Assembly (NCBI GenBank): GCA_900475325.1
Contig: LS483371.1
Coordinates: 4,340,001-4,404,000, forward strand
Source: Paucimonas lemoignei
Lineage (GTDB): Bacteria; Pseudomonadota; Gammaproteobacteria; Pseudomonadales; Pseudomonadaceae
Length of the DNA stretch: 64,000 nucleotides
Reading direction: 5' to 3'
Positions 17,643 to 27,062 of this stretch are shown piece by piece. The position numbers were made by a program, and so were the translations under genes. Position 1 is the stretch's first letter; each line of letters begins with the position of its first letter. The notes beneath the pieces are model-generated. The model had not been told where the DNA came from. It saw nothing but the letters and a program-made list of their open reading frames with translations, and searched no databases.

Positions 17643-18041
17643 ATGTCGCCGGGTCGCTAGCAAGTTCTGGCGCTCAATCTATCCAAGAGAAAAGCAAAGC
17701 GCCATGACTATTTTCAAATATTTGACACTCTTTTTCTCTGGCGTCAAATTAAAAACGCGACCTCAATCAAAATGCACTTAGTGGGTTTAATTTGTCGTTA
17801 TTTACGGCGCCAACAATTCAACTTTGGCGCAACAAACAGTAACTACGGGTTTATGGCGTCAAAGAATGAACAGTAAAACGAAGATGAAGGCACTAAGCCA
17901 CTACATTAGAAATGCTGTGTAACGCGGGGCTTCTCTTACTGGTACATCGGTTTTGATCGGGGAGGTAGGGGGTAGGCTGGGCAACAGAACACCTTGCTTA
18001 CTCAAATCATCGGCTGCCCATCGGGTAACTTGAACGCAAGG
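17643..18041. promoter_or_regulatory. Curli operon upstream region with four GGCGYMAA repeats
   Basis: AT-rich region between csgE and deaD without a supportable gene. Four same-strand copies of a GGCG(T/C)(C/A)AA-type motif begin at 17740 (GGCGTCAAATT), 17806 (GGCGCCAACAA), 17826 (GGCGCAACAAA) and 17855 (GGCGTCAAAGA). On the minus strand the first one reads TTTGACGCC and could contribute a -35. This may be a regulator-binding array; no regulator is identified. Confidence 0.4.
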
Positions 18042-18076
18042 CAAAAAAAATCCCCGAACCAGTCGGGGATTTTTTC
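18042..18076 (-). terminator. Intrinsic terminator after deaD
   Basis: Stem AATCCCCGA/TCGGGGATT with A run and T run on either side; it is symmetric enough to work in both directions. Confidence 0.85.
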
Positions 18077-18097
18077 AGACGATCAACTCAGCGTTGA

Positions 18098-19777
18098 TCA
18101 GTCCTCGCGATAGCGACGCAGCTTGAGCTGCTTGCCTGCAACGCGGGTGTCCTTGAGCTTGGTCAGCAGACGCTCAAGGCCATCTTCCGGCAGCTCTACC
18201 AGGCTGAAGCTGTCACGCACCTGGATGCGGCCGATAGCTTCGCGGGCAAGACCGCCTTCGTTGAGGATTGCACCCAGCAGGTTCTTGGCAGCGATGCCAT
18301 CACGCGCACCCAGCGCGGTACGGCAACGAGCACGACCTTCGGCCAGTGGGACCGGAGCGCGACGCTCACGATCACCGCTGCGCTCTGGACGATCACCGGA
18401 AGACGAACGATCGCTACGCTCACGCGGGGCGTTGTTCGGCACCAGTGGGCGCTCGCGCTCGATGGCAGCCAGGGTCAGGGCCTGACCGTTGGTTGCCTTG
18501 CGCAGCAGGGCTGCGGCCAGGGCACGCGGGCTGCAACCGATATCGGCAGTCAGGCGATCCAGCAGTTCGCCGTGAGTCGACTCAGCATCGCCAACCAGCG
18601 GCGACAGGCTATTGGTCAATTTCTTGATGCGCGCATCGAGAACGGCCTGGGCATCCGGCAGGCGGACTTCCGCAACCTTCTGACCGGTTACACGCTCGAT
18701 CACTTGCAGCATGCGGCGCTCACGCGGAGTCACCAGCAGCAAAGCACGACCTTCGCGACCTGCACGGCCGGTACGGCCGATACGGTGAACGTACGACTCA
18801 GGGTCGTAAGGCATGTCAACGTTGAACACGTGAGTGATACGCGGAACGTCGAGACCACGAGCGGCAACGTCGGTCGCCACAACGATGTCCAGACGGCCAT
18901 CTTTGAGGGATTCGATCACGCGCTCACGCTGGTTCTGGGCGATGTCGCCGTTCAGGGCCGCAGCCTTGTAACCTTTGGCTTCCAGAGCGCTGGCCAGATC
19001 CAGGGTCGCTTGCTTGGTGCGCACGAACATGATCAGGGCATCGAAGTCTTCGACTTCAAGCAGGCTCAGGACAGCGGAAGTCTTCTGGTCAGCGTGAACC
19101 AACAGGTGAGCCTGTTCGATCGCGGTAACGGTCTGGGTCTTGGTCTGAATCTTGACGTGCTTTGGATCGCGCAGATGGCGCTCGGCAATGGCACGGATCG
19201 ATTGCGGCAAGGTAGCCGAGAACAGAACGGTCTGCTTGGTTTCAGGCATCGCCTTGAAGATGACTTCAAGATCGTCCATGAAGCCGAGCTTCAGCATTTC
19301 GTCCGCTTCGTCCAGCACCAGGTGATTCACGGTCGCCAGGACTTTCTCGTCACGACGCAGGTGGTCACACAGACGGCCCGGGGTGGCGACAACAATCTGC
19401 GCGCCGTTGCGGATAGCTTTCAGCTGCGGGCCCATCGGCGCACCGCCGTAGACAGCCACAACGGTAACGCCCGGCATTTGCTTGGCGTAAGTTTCGAAAG
19501 CGGTGGCCACTTGCAGGGCCAGCTCGCGGGTCGGTGCCAGGATCAGCGCTTGCGGTTCGCGCTTGGCTGGATCGATGCGATGCAGGATCGGCAGAGCGAA
19601 CGCGGCGGTTTTGCCGGTACCGGTCTGTGCCTGACCAATCATGTCGTGACCGGCCATGATGATCGGGATCGACTGCTGCTGGATGGCCGAAGGTTCTTCG
19701 TAGCCAGTCGCGATGACGGCTGCAAGGATATTTGGATGAAGTTCAAAAGCGGCGAAGCCGCCGAATTCCTGGGTCAT
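18098..19777 (-). CDS. deaD: DEAD-box ATP-dependent RNA helicase DeaD/CsdA
   Basis: A 559-residue cold-shock RNA helicase in ribosome assembly and mRNA decay. It has the Q motif region EEPSAIQQQSIP, motif I AQTGTGKT (about residue 57), DEAD in VLDEADEML, SAT in LFSATLP, and motif VI HRIGRTGRAGR. A C-terminal DbpA-type RNA-binding domain (about 475-555) follows a basic linker. ATG at 19775-19777 has AGAGG eight bases upstream. It is shorter than E. coli DeaD (629) but normal for Pseudomonas. The likely promoter (TATAGT at 19993-19998, minus strand) leaves a leader of about 210 nt, as seen in cold-shock genes. Confidence 0.93.
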   Translation of the reverse strand: MTQEFGGFAAFELHPNILAAVIATGYEEPSAIQQQSIPIIMAGHDMIGQAQTGTGKTAAFALPILHRIDPAKREPQALILAPTRELALQVATAFETYAKQMPGVTVVAVYGGAPMGPQLKAIRNGAQIVVATPGRLCDHLRRDEKVLATVNHLVLDEADEMLKLGFMDDLEVIFKAMPETKQTVLFSATLPQSIRAIAERHLRDPKHVKIQTKTQTVTAIEQAHLLVHADQKTSAVLSLLEVEDFDALIMFVRTKQATLDLASALEAKGYKAAALNGDIAQNQRERVIESLKDGRLDIVVATDVAARGLDVPRITHVFNVDMPYDPESYVHRIGRTGRAGREGRALLLVTPRERRMLQVIERVTGQKVAEVRLPDAQAVLDARIKKLTNSLSPLVGDAESTHGELLDRLTADIGCSPRALAAALLRKATNGQALTLAAIERERPLVPNNAPRERSDRSSSGDRPERSGDRERRAPVPLAEGRARCRTALGARDGIAAKNLLGAILNEGGLAREAIGRIQVRDSFSLVELPEDGLERLLTKLKDTRVAGKQLKLRRYRED

Positions 19778-19992
19778 GGGTCTGCCTCTAGTGCATCCGC
19801 AAAGACCCATGCTCCAAAGCTGCGCGTGCCGTGTACGACCCTAAAGTCACCCTGGCTGCTTTGTCGGCGGGGATTTGCGAAAACGTTTGATGAATGGATC
19901 GCCGAGGATAGTCCGCTGAGCGAACAAGCAGCCGAAGCTGGCTTCGGGGAATTGCAATACCTTGACGAGGGTCCTGTTAAAGACCGGCGCGC

Positions 19993-19998
19993 ACTATA
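19993..19998 (-). promoter_or_regulatory. Candidate -10 element of deaD
   Basis: Minus-strand TATAGT followed by a GCGCGCC discriminator; the -35 is poor. It implies a long 5' untranslated leader for deaD. The other part of 19778-20196 holds the two short plus-strand ORFs listed separately. Confidence 0.35.
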
Positions 19999-20031
19999 CC
20001 GGAATTATGCGAAAAAAGGAGGATTTTTTTC

Positions 20032-20082
20032 ATGGCCAATCATCGACGATGTCCAAGCCCTACAGGCTTTGCGCAAACCTGA
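20032..20082 (+). CDS. Possible 16-residue leader ORF upstream of the crotonase
   Basis: ATG with a near-perfect AAAGGAGG about ten bases upstream, 16 codons (MANHRRCPSPTGFAQT), stop TGA at 20080-20082. The stop overlaps the Shine-Dalgarno GAAGGAG of the next short ORF. No function recognised; it may be a coupled leader peptide or chance. Confidence 0.3.
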   Translation: MANHRRCPSPTGFAQT

Positions 20083-20095
20083 AGGAGTGTCTATT

Positions 20096-20200
20096 TTGCA
20101 CAAGGCCCGGTATTACTGGTGGCGGTGCTTAAACGGTTCACCGATTCAGTCAGGCAGTTCAGCTCCGATCCCACCCACTGCGCAGAGACTTCCTACATGA
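20096..20200 (+). CDS. Possible 34-residue leader ORF coupled to the crotonase
   Basis: TTG start with GAAGGAG at 20081-20087 eight bases upstream. The 34-residue product begins MHKARYYWWRC and is basic and aromatic at the start, Pro-rich at the end. Its TGA (20198-20200) overlaps the ATG of the crotonase gene (20197-20199), which itself has a poor ribosome site. This suggests translational coupling; function unknown. Confidence 0.35.
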   Translation: MHKARYYWWRCLNGSPIQSGSSAPIPPTAQRLPT

Positions 20201-20988
20201 CCTCCTCTATTAAAGGCCGCGTCAGTCGTGAATTGCATGATCACGTCATGCTTATCGGCCTCGATCGCGTGGCCAAGCGCAACGCCTTCGATCTTGATCT
20301 GCTCAACCAGTTGAGCATGGCTTATGGCGAGTTCGAACGCGACGATCAGGCACGCGTTGCGGTGGTTTTCGCTCATGGGGAGCATTTCACGGCAGGGCTG
20401 GACCTGGCCGAAGCAGGCCCTGCCCTGATCAATGGCTGGCAAGTGCCCGAAGGTGGCTGTGATCCCTGGGGCGTATTTGCCGGGCCGCGCGTCAGTAAAC
20501 CGGTGATTGTGGCGGCCCAGGGTTATTGCCTGACCATGGGCATTGAGCTGATGCTCGCCTCTGATATCAACTTGTGCGCGAGTAACACCCGTTTTGCGCA
20601 GCTGGAAGTGCAGCGCGGGATCTTCGCATTTGGCGGCGCCACTTTACGTCTGCACCAGATTGCGGGCTGGGGCAATGCGATGCGCTGGCTGTTGACCGGT
20701 GATGAGTTCGACGCCCGGGAAGCCTGTCGCATGGGGCTGGTCCAGGAAGTCACGGCCACCGAAGACCTGATGCCCTACGCCCTGTTACTGGCCGGACGCA
20801 TTGCCGAGCAGGCGCCGCTGGCAATCCGAGCGACCATCGCCTCGGCCCGGCAGGCCGTGCTGGAAGGCGAAACCGCGGCTGCGCTGCAGTTACCGGGCCT
20901 TATCAATCACGTGATGAACACCGAGGACGCCAAAGAAGGCCTGCAGGCCATGCTGGAGCGCAGGCCCGCAGCGTTTAAAGGCGCCTAA
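20197..20988 (+). CDS. Enoyl-CoA hydratase/isomerase (crotonase) family protein
   Basis: A 263-residue crotonase-fold protein. The CoA/oxyanion-hole segments are visible as KRNAFDLDLLNQL, HGEHFTAGLDLAE and AAQGYCLTMGIELMLASD. The usual catalytic Glu pair is not obvious; the second oxyanion region reads LEVQRGIFAFGGATLRL, so the reaction (hydratase or isomerase) cannot be fixed. A GTG 26 codons upstream lacks a ribosome site. Its start overlaps the stop of a short leader ORF. Confidence 0.85.
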   Translation: MTSSIKGRVSRELHDHVMLIGLDRVAKRNAFDLDLLNQLSMAYGEFERDDQARVAVVFAHGEHFTAGLDLAEAGPALINGWQVPEGGCDPWGVFAGPRVSKPVIVAAQGYCLTMGIELMLASDINLCASNTRFAQLEVQRGIFAFGGATLRLHQIAGWGNAMRWLLTGDEFDAREACRMGLVQEVTATEDLMPYALLLAGRIAEQAPLAIRATIASARQAVLEGETAAALQLPGLINHVMNTEDAKEGLQAMLERRPAAFKGA

Positions 20989-21004
20989 AGGATTGGATGA
21001 TGTT

Positions 21005-21093
21005 CGTAGGAGCGGCTTTAGCCGCGAGCGGTAGTGCTGGCCGCGAAGATCCAGCGCATAGGCCGACTTCTTCGCGGCTAAAGCCGCTCTCAT
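21005..21093. repeat. REPIN, GGAGCGGCTTTAGCCGCGA family
   Basis: Inverted arms gagcggctttagccgcga and tcgcggctaaagccgctc, a third REP family in this window, downstream of the crotonase gene. Confidence 0.85.
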
Positions 21094-21130
21094 AAAACAT
21101 AAAATAACTATCTGAATTGTAATAATTTTT

Positions 21131-21223
21131 TGTGGGAGCGAGCTTGCTCGCGAAGAGGCCGGTACGCCCGATGTATCTCTGTGGGCAGGAACATTGCTTT
21201 CGCGAGCAAGCTCGCTCCCACAG
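21131..21223. repeat. REPIN, GAGCGAGCTTGCTCGCGA family
   Basis: Arms gagcgagcttgctcgcgaa and ttcgcgagcaagctcgctc. It is in tandem with the REPIN just before it, in a 318-bp gene-free stretch (20989-21306). Confidence 0.9.
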
Positions 21224-21306
21224 ATCCTGTGTTTGCTGCGCGACAGCGCGGCGTCTGGACGACGTGGGCACTCCTACAGGAAAATCGCTAACCACTTGCT
21301 CTGCCA

Positions 21307-22062
21307 TCACGTAGCAGGCCGAATGTCCTTGATCAGCTTCAACAGCGAGTAACCCAACCGTGGCGCCAGGGCTTCGGCACGTTCGATCAACGCGTCGCTG
21401 TCCAGGTTCTGCTCAAGGTCGGCAGGCACGATCAGGATCACGTTGCCCTCCTTCACTGGCAGCTCCCAGTAATGCCGGTGATAAAGGCCGCGAAACAACG
21501 CGGCCCCCAATGGCTTGCCGTCGTCGGATGCCCATTGGTTGATCACCAGCCAGCCGCCGGCATTCAGACGTTTCTGGCAGTTCTCGAGAAACTTCCACGC
21601 CAGATGGCCAACGCCTGGCCCGACATCGGTGTACAGGTCGACAAAAATCAGATCAGCGGGCTCTGCGGTCTCCAGCAGTTCGAGGGCATCGCCCACCCGG
21701 ATGAACAGACGCGGATCATCGTCCAGGCCCATGTATTCAATCGCAAGACGGGGCACATCAGGACGCAGCTCGATGGCTTCGACGTCTTCCAGCGGCAGAA
21801 ACTTCAGGCACGCCTGAGTCAGTGTGCCAGCGCCCAATCCCAGAAAAAGCGCGCTCTCCGGCGATTCATGGCACAACGCGCCAATGAACATCGCCCGGGT
21901 GTAATCGTACTCAAGCCAACTGGGATCAGCCGTGAAGGTGCAGCTTTGCTCGATGGCATCGCCGAACTCCAGAAAGCGGTAATCCTCCACTTCCAGCACG
22001 CGAATCATGCCGAAGTCGTCATGCACTTCGGCCAGAATCCGCTCCACGCGCTCCTCACTCAT
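21307..22062 (-). CDS. Spermidine-synthase-like SAM-dependent methyltransferase-fold protein
   Basis: A 251-residue protein with the polyamine synthase/methyltransferase fold. It has the SAM-loop [20 protein letters not shown], the acidic [11 protein letters not shown] and the D of [14 protein letters not shown]. It lacks the usual N-terminal beta-hairpin of true spermidine synthases, and several family members are orphan methyltransferases, so the substrate is open. The ATG at 22060-22062 follows GGGGATGGG. Divergent from the DAHP synthase gene. Confidence 0.75.
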   Translation of the reverse strand: MSEERVERILAEVHDDFGMIRVLEVEDYRFLEFGDAIEQSCTFTADPSWLEYDYTRAMFIGALCHESPESALFLGLGAGTLTQACLKFLPLEDVEAIELRPDVPRLAIEYMGLDDDPRLFIRVGDALELLETAEPADLIFVDLYTDVGPGVGHLAWKFLENCQKRLNAGGWLVINQWASDDGKPLGAALFRGLYHRHYWELPVKEGNVILIVPADLEQNLDSDALIERAEALAPRLGYSLLKLIKDIRPAT

Positions 22063-22218
22063 TGCTTGCCCATCCCCTGTTTCATCCTCAATAAACGCGT
22101 TACGTGCTGTGCAGGCCGCGCAATAAATCCGGCAAGCCTGCACTGTTCTGCGCACCTGCGCCAGTCGGGCTGCGAACTGCTAACATGCCAGTCCGATTGC
22201 ACTGACCTCGAGTTCATG

Positions 22219-23565
22219 ATGAGCCAACCCTGGAGCCCCGACAGCTGGCGGGCATTGCCGATTCAACAACAACCCCAGTATCCCGATGCCGCGCACCTGC
22301 TAAAGGTCGAGCAGACACTGGCCAGCTACCCGCCGCTGGTGTTCGCGGGGGAGGCTCGAGAGTTGCGTCGCCAGTTTGCCGAAGTCACCCAGGGCCGTGC
22401 CTTTTTGCTGCAAGGCGGTGACTGCGCGGAAAGCTTCGTCGAGTTCTCGGCGGCCAAGATTCGTGACACCTTCAAGGTGTTGCTGCAGATGGCCATCGTC
22501 ATGACCTTTGCGGCCGGTTGCCCGGTGGTCAAAGTCGGTCGCATGGCCGGGCAGTTCGCCAAGCCGCGCTCGGCCAATGATGAAACCATCGACGGCGTGA
22601 CCTTCCCGGCGTATCGCGGGGACATCGTCAACGCCATCGGCTTCGACGAAAAGAGCCGCGTGCCAGACCCGGACCGGCTTATCCAGGCCTATAACCAGTC
22701 CACTGCGACCCTGAATCTGTTGCGTGCCTTCGCTCAAGGCGGTTTTGCCGACTTGCATCAGGTCCACAAGTGGAACCTGGACTTCATCGCCAACTCAGCG
22801 CTGGCTGAAAAGTACAGCCAACTGGCCGACCGCATCGACGAAACCCTGGCCTTTATGCGCGCCTGCGGCATGGACACCTCGCCGCAACTACGTGAAACCA
22901 GCTTCTTCACCGCCCACGAAGCCTTGTTGCTGAACTATGAAGAAGCCTTCGTGCGTCGTGACAGCCTGACCAATGATTTCTACGACTGTTCGGCGCACAT
23001 GCTGTGGATCGGCGACCGCACCCGGCAACTGGACGGCGCCCATGTGGAATTCCTGCGCGGCGTGAACAACCCGATTGGCGTCAAGGTCGGGCCAAGCATG
23101 AACACCGATGACCTGATCCGCCTGATCGACATCCTCAACCCGGACAACGATCCCGGCCGTCTGAACCTGATCGCCCGCATGGGTGCCAACAAGGTCGGCG
23201 ACCACTTGCCACAGCTGATCCGCGCCGTGGAACGCGAAGGCAAAAAGGTGCTGTGGAGTTCGGACCCGATGCACGGCAACACGATCAAGGCCAGCAGCGG
23301 CTACAAGACCCGCGACTTCGCGCAGATCCTGGGCGAAGTGAAACAGTTCTTCCAGGTGCACCAGGCCGAAGGGACTTACGCGGGCGGCATCCACATCGAA
23401 ATGACCGGACAGAACGTGACCGAATGCATCGGCGGCGCACGGCCGATCACTGAAGACGGCTTGTCGGATCGCTACCACACCCACTGCGACCCGCGCATGA
23501 ATGCCGATCAGTCGCTGGAGCTGGCGTTTTTGATTGCCGAAACACTCAAGCAGGTGAAGCGCTGA
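22219..23565 (+). CDS. Class II (plant-type) DAHP synthase
   Basis: A 448-residue first enzyme of the shikimate pathway that condenses PEP with erythrose 4-phosphate. Class II features are [49 protein letters not shown] and [15 protein letters not shown]; metal ligands Cys (GGDC), His (DPMHGN), Glu (HIEMTG) and Asp (HTHCDPR) are present. Two adjacent ATGs (22216 and 22219) could start it; the second gives the usual [11 protein letters not shown]. It stands alone and is followed by a REPIN. Confidence 0.95.
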   Translation: MSQPWSPDSWRALPIQQQPQYPDAAHLLKVEQTLASYPPLVFAGEARELRRQFAEVTQGRAFLLQGGDCAESFVEFSAAKIRDTFKVLLQMAIVMTFAAGCPVVKVGRMAGQFAKPRSANDETIDGVTFPAYRGDIVNAIGFDEKSRVPDPDRLIQAYNQSTATLNLLRAFAQGGFADLHQVHKWNLDFIANSALAEKYSQLADRIDETLAFMRACGMDTSPQLRETSFFTAHEALLLNYEEAFVRRDSLTNDFYDCSAHMLWIGDRTRQLDGAHVEFLRGVNNPIGVKVGPSMNTDDLIRLIDILNPDNDPGRLNLIARMGANKVGDHLPQLIRAVEREGKKVLWSSDPMHGNTIKASSGYKTRDFAQILGEVKQFFQVHQAEGTYAGGIHIEMTGQNVTECIGGARPITEDGLSDRYHTHCDPRMNADQSLELAFLIAETLKQVKR

Positions 23566-23585
23566 TCATTGGCTGACCCCGAACC

Positions 23586-23678
23586 CGTGGGAGCGAATTC
23601 ATTCGCGAATGCTGAGGTACATTCGACAAATCCTTATCGGATGTACCTGCCTCTTCGCGAATGAATTCGCTCCCACGG
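23586..23678. repeat. REPIN, GAGCGAATTCATTCGCGA family
   Basis: Arms gagcgaattcattcgcgaa and ttcgcgaatgaattcgctc, between the convergent DAHP synthase and ycaQ genes. Confidence 0.9.
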
Positions 23679-23688
23679 GGTTCACAGC

Positions 23689-24894
23689 TTACAAAGCCAT
23701 TTTCAACCGCAACCCACTCACCCGCTCACAATTAACCTGAATCTCCACCAACCCCAACCAATCCGCCAATTGCCGCAGGTTATGCGCCAACGCCTGCATG
23801 CCCTCTTCATCCAGCCCCGGCTGTTCTTCATGCACGGCATGGACCGCCAATCGTCCCATGGCTCGCTCGGCGCGCAGGTCGACCCGGGCGGCGATGTGCT
23901 CGTTGTGCAGGAACGGCAGCACGTAATAGCCATAAACCCGCTTGAGTGCAGGGGTGTAGATTTCGAGCCGATAGCGAAAATCGAACAGCCGCTCGGTCCG
24001 GGCGCGTTCCCAGACCAACGAGTCAAAAGGCGATAACAGCGCACTGGCCACGACTTTGCGCGGCACTTTGCTGTCCGGCAGGCAGAATGCCGGTTGATGC
24101 CAGCCTTGGACCCGGACGATCTGCAAGGCCCCCTCTTCCACCAGTTCGGCCAAAGCTTTTCGGCTGGGCAAAGGGTCCTGGCGAAAATAATCCCGCAGGT
24201 CCTTTTCAGTCCCCACACCCAACGCAGTGGCAGCCTGCAGCAACAATGCGCGTTGTGCCTGATCCTCGGGGATGTGCGGATGATCGAGCATAGCGGCAGG
24301 TAACACCCGCTCGGGTAAATCGTAAAGCCGCTCGAAACCCCGGCGTCCAGCCACCGTCACCTGACCGGCAGCAAACAGCCATTCGAGCGCCATCTTTTCC
24401 GCGCTCCAGTCCCACCAGGGCCCGGCACGCTCCTGGCGCGTGCTCAAACTGCCGGCACCCAGCGCCCCTTGCTCGCGCACTGCTTGCAGCACGCGCGCGA
24501 TGGTTGGCTGATGCTCACGGCCAAACTTCGCCAGTTGCTGGTAGATGCCCTCGCCTTGCTCAGCGCGTTGCATGCGCCAGCGCATCAGCGGGTAGAGGCT
24601 GATCGGCAACAGGGACGCTTCATGGCCCCAGTATTCAAACAGTTTGCGCTGCCGCCCCTGACTCCATGCGACTTGATCCAGCAACGCCTGAGGGTAATTG
24701 CCCAGCCGGGAAAACAGCGGCAGGTAATGGGAGCGGACCAACGCGTTGACCGAGTCGATCTGCACCACTCCCAGCCGCTCGATCACCTGGGCGACATGGC
24801 TGGCCTTGATGCTGGCGGGAGGCGAACGCCCGTTGAAGCCTTGAGCGGCCAACGCCAGCCGACGAGCGTGCTTGAGCGACATGTCTGAGGTCAT
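23689..24894 (-). CDS. ycaQ: YcaQ-family DNA glycosylase (interstrand crosslink repair)
   Basis: A 401-residue HTH_42 protein. The catalytic QxD motif is visible in GVVQIDSVNALVRSHYLP, followed by FEYWGHEASLLP, and the C-terminal part has the LSPFDSLVWERART characteristic of the family. E. coli YcaQ (AlkX) unhooks interstrand crosslinks and excises alkylated bases. The ATG at 24892-24894 has AGGAG at a good distance; a second in-frame ATG lies four codons on. Confidence 0.88.
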   Translation of the reverse strand: MTSDMSLKHARRLALAAQGFNGRSPPASIKASHVAQVIERLGVVQIDSVNALVRSHYLPLFSRLGNYPQALLDQVAWSQGRQRKLFEYWGHEASLLPISLYPLMRWRMQRAEQGEGIYQQLAKFGREHQPTIARVLQAVREQGALGAGSLSTRQERAGPWWDWSAEKMALEWLFAAGQVTVAGRRGFERLYDLPERVLPAAMLDHPHIPEDQAQRALLLQAATALGVGTEKDLRDYFRQDPLPSRKALAELVEEGALQIVRVQGWHQPAFCLPDSKVPRKVVASALLSPFDSLVWERARTERLFDFRYRLEIYTPALKRVYGYYVLPFLHNEHIAARVDLRAERAMGRLAVHAVHEEQPGLDEEGMQALAHNLRQLADWLGLVEIQVNCERVSGLRLKMAL

Positions 24895-24942
24895 ACGGAG
24901 CTCCTGAAGAGCCCCAACGCTAACCGATACCGCACGCCGGTG

Positions 24943-25170
24943 TCAGCGGTTCATCGTGTCGTTCCAGAAGTGCTGCTCGGCCTCCCGATACACATCGGCC
25001 CGGCTCAGCCCCAGATCCTTCAAGGCCTCATCGCTTAACTTAGCCAACTGCCGACGCTGGCGATGCAATTCGTACCAGCGCGAAACGTGAGCCTTCACCG
25101 ACTTGAAAGCGCGCGCTGTTAACGAGCCTTGAGCCTGAACCAGCACATAACCTTTTTGACCTTTCATCAT
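24943..25170 (-). CDS. Small DUF1127 protein
   Basis: A 75-residue protein whose C-terminal half is the YjiS-like DUF1127 domain (RWYELHRQRRQLAKLSDEA, then LKDLGLSRADVYRE). Basic DUF1127 proteins in other bacteria bind RNA or affect phosphate and carbon metabolism; nothing specific can be said here. GGAGGG is just upstream of a double ATG (25170 and 25167). It is divergent from the LysR gene, whose regulator could control it. Confidence 0.8.
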   Translation of the reverse strand: MMKGQKGYVLVQAQGSLTARAFKSVKAHVSRWYELHRQRRQLAKLSDEALKDLGLSRADVYREAEQHFWNDTMNR

Positions 25171-25264
25171 CTTGCCCTCCGTGTGAGATGACTTAAGTCT
25201 CTGCCTGGGGCTAAGATCAATCCAACGAATGTTTCTTATGCACTGCATCTGGGAGATTGATGTA

Positions 25265-26119
25265 TTGGCCAACTATCCGAGCATCGACACTGAGCTGCTG
25301 CGCACCTTTGTCGCGATTGCCGATCAGGGTGGATTTACCCGTGCTGGCGAAGTGGTAAACCGCACGCAATCTGCGGTCAGCATGCAGATGAAACGTCTGG
25401 AAGAAGACGTCCTGCAGCGCGCGCTGTTTCAGCGTGACGGCCGTACCGTCAGCCTGACCGCCGAAGGTCAGGTGCTACTCGGTTACGCGCGGCGCATCCT
25501 GAAACTGCACAGTGAAGTGTTCAACACCCTGCGCGAGCCGCACATGGTCGGCGTGGTGAAGATCGGTACACCGGATGACTATGTCATGCGCTTTCTGCCC
25601 GGCATCCTGTCGCGCTTCGCTCAGGCTTATCCGCTGATTCAAGTGGAAGTGCATTGCGAGTCGTCGGCTTCCCTGCTGCAGCGCAAGGACCTGGACTTGA
25701 GCATCGTCACCCGTCAGCCCGGAACTGAAATCGGCCAGATCCTGCGCCAGGAGCGTTTCGTCTGGGCCGAGGCATTGGGCTTTTCCCCCCATGAAAGCAG
25801 CCCGCTGCCCCTGGCGATGTTCAACACCGATTGCTTCTGCCGGGAGTGGGCCTGCAATGCACTGGATTCGGCACAGCGTGATTTCCGCGTGGCTTATACC
25901 AGCGCCAGCCTGTCAGCGATCATGGCCGTGGTCAGCGCCGGGTTGGCGGTGACTGCGCAACTGGAAAGCCTGATTACCCCGGACCTGCGCATTCTGGGCG
26001 AGGCCGAAGGGCTGCCGCAGTTGCCCTCCGCCAGTATCGTGCTGCTGCGCAACCCACAGAGTGTTTCGCCGATCACCGAATGCCTGGCCGAGTACATCGC
26101 CGACGGTTTCAGGCTGTGA
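25265..26119 (+). CDS. LysR-family transcriptional regulator
   Basis: About 284 residues. The N-terminal winged helix has LLRTFVAIADQGGFTRAGE and RTQSAVSMQMKRLEE; the effector domain starts near residue 90 (MVGVVKIGTPDDYVMRFLPG). I prefer the TTG at 25265 (product starting ANYPSIDTELL) with GGGAG upstream; ATGs at 25229 and 25238 in the same frame are alternatives. The target is unknown; the divergent DUF1127 gene and the convergent TauE exporter gene are candidates. Stops of this gene and the exporter gene are 6 nt apart. Confidence 0.87.
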   Translation: MANYPSIDTELLRTFVAIADQGGFTRAGEVVNRTQSAVSMQMKRLEEDVLQRALFQRDGRTVSLTAEGQVLLGYARRILKLHSEVFNTLREPHMVGVVKIGTPDDYVMRFLPGILSRFAQAYPLIQVEVHCESSASLLQRKDLDLSIVTRQPGTEIGQILRQERFVWAEALGFSPHESSPLPLAMFNTDCFCREWACNALDSAQRDFRVAYTSASLSAIMAVVSAGLAVTAQLESLITPDLRILGEAEGLPQLPSASIVLLRNPQSVSPITECLAEYIADGFRL

Positions 26120-26125
26120 AGATTT

Positions 26126-26872
26126 TCAGACTTTGAACAGCAGAATCACTGCGCAGATGATCAAAAAGCCGCAAAACAACGAGCGCAGCAAGCGTTCAGG
26201 CAACGAGTGCGCCAACTTGACGCCCCAACTGATGCTCGCCAGCCCGCCGATGGCCAGCGGGATGCCCATGCTCCAGTTGACGTGATCGTGCAGCGCATAC
26301 ATCACCAGCGTGATGCCCGTGGTCGGCGCCGCCAGCGCCAGGGCCAGGCCTTGAGCAACAACCTGGGTCGCGCCGAAGAGGCTGGTCAGGATCGGCGTCG
26401 CAATCACGCCGCCGCCCACACCGAACACCCCACCAGTGATCCCGGAGCCGACACCCAGTAGCCACAGCTGGTTGACGTGACGCAGCTCACCGCTCACCTG
26501 ACCTTTGCGCCAGTACATTTGCGCCAGGTTGAACAGGGTCAGGGCAATCAGAAAGCCGACAAAGCTGATGCGCATGTATTGCGGATCAAGCCGCACCGCC
26601 CAAAGTGAAGTCAGCCAGGCGAAGCAAAAGCTGGGGACGATCAACATCAGCGCGTTACGCGGCGATACCCGGTTACGCTGGTTGTAACGCCACAGCGCCA
26701 GCAGCACATTGGGCAGCACCATCAACAGCGCGGTGCCTTGCGCCAGTTGTTGATCCAGCCCGAACAGCACGCCCAGCGCGGGAATGGCCACCAGCCCTCC
26801 GCCAATCCCGAACAATCCACCCAGCGTGCCCATGGCAGCACCCAGCAAAACAAACATCACCACTTCAATCAC
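26126..26872 (-). CDS. TauE/SafE-family membrane exporter
   Basis: A 248-residue inner-membrane protein with about eight hydrophobic segments in two halves. Each half starts with a glycine-rich motif (GGLFGIGGGLVAIPAL and GGVFGVGGGVIATPIL). The family exports sulfite, sulfoacetate and similar anions; the substrate here is unknown. The GTG start at 26870-26872 follows AAGGGGC. Confidence 0.88.
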   Translation of the reverse strand: MIEVVMFVLLGAAMGTLGGLFGIGGGLVAIPALGVLFGLDQQLAQGTALLMVLPNVLLALWRYNQRNRVSPRNALMLIVPSFCFAWLTSLWAVRLDPQYMRISFVGFLIALTLFNLAQMYWRKGQVSGELRHVNQLWLLGVGSGITGGVFGVGGGVIATPILTSLFGATQVVAQGLALALAAPTTGITLVMYALHDHVNWSMGIPLAIGGLASISWGVKLAHSLPERLLRSLFCGFLIICAVILLFKV

Positions 26873-27062
26873 GCCGGGCCCCTTAATCAGTCAGTGCACG
26901 CATGCTACCCAGTCTGGCGATGCAGGCAACCCGTAGATTGCGGTGCCGCGCCAGGTTTCATAAGTTTTGGCGAGGCTCAGCCAGCTTGCCCACGGAATTT
27001 AGCTGGCACATTAAAGATCACGGCACTAAATTGTGGCCATGACCGATTTACGAGGAACACCC

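Noticed and set aside
18572..20200. 542-codon frame on the plus strand opposite deaD
   Set aside because: Most of it is antisense to a conserved helicase; only its last 34 codons, with their own ribosome site, were kept as a possible leader ORF.
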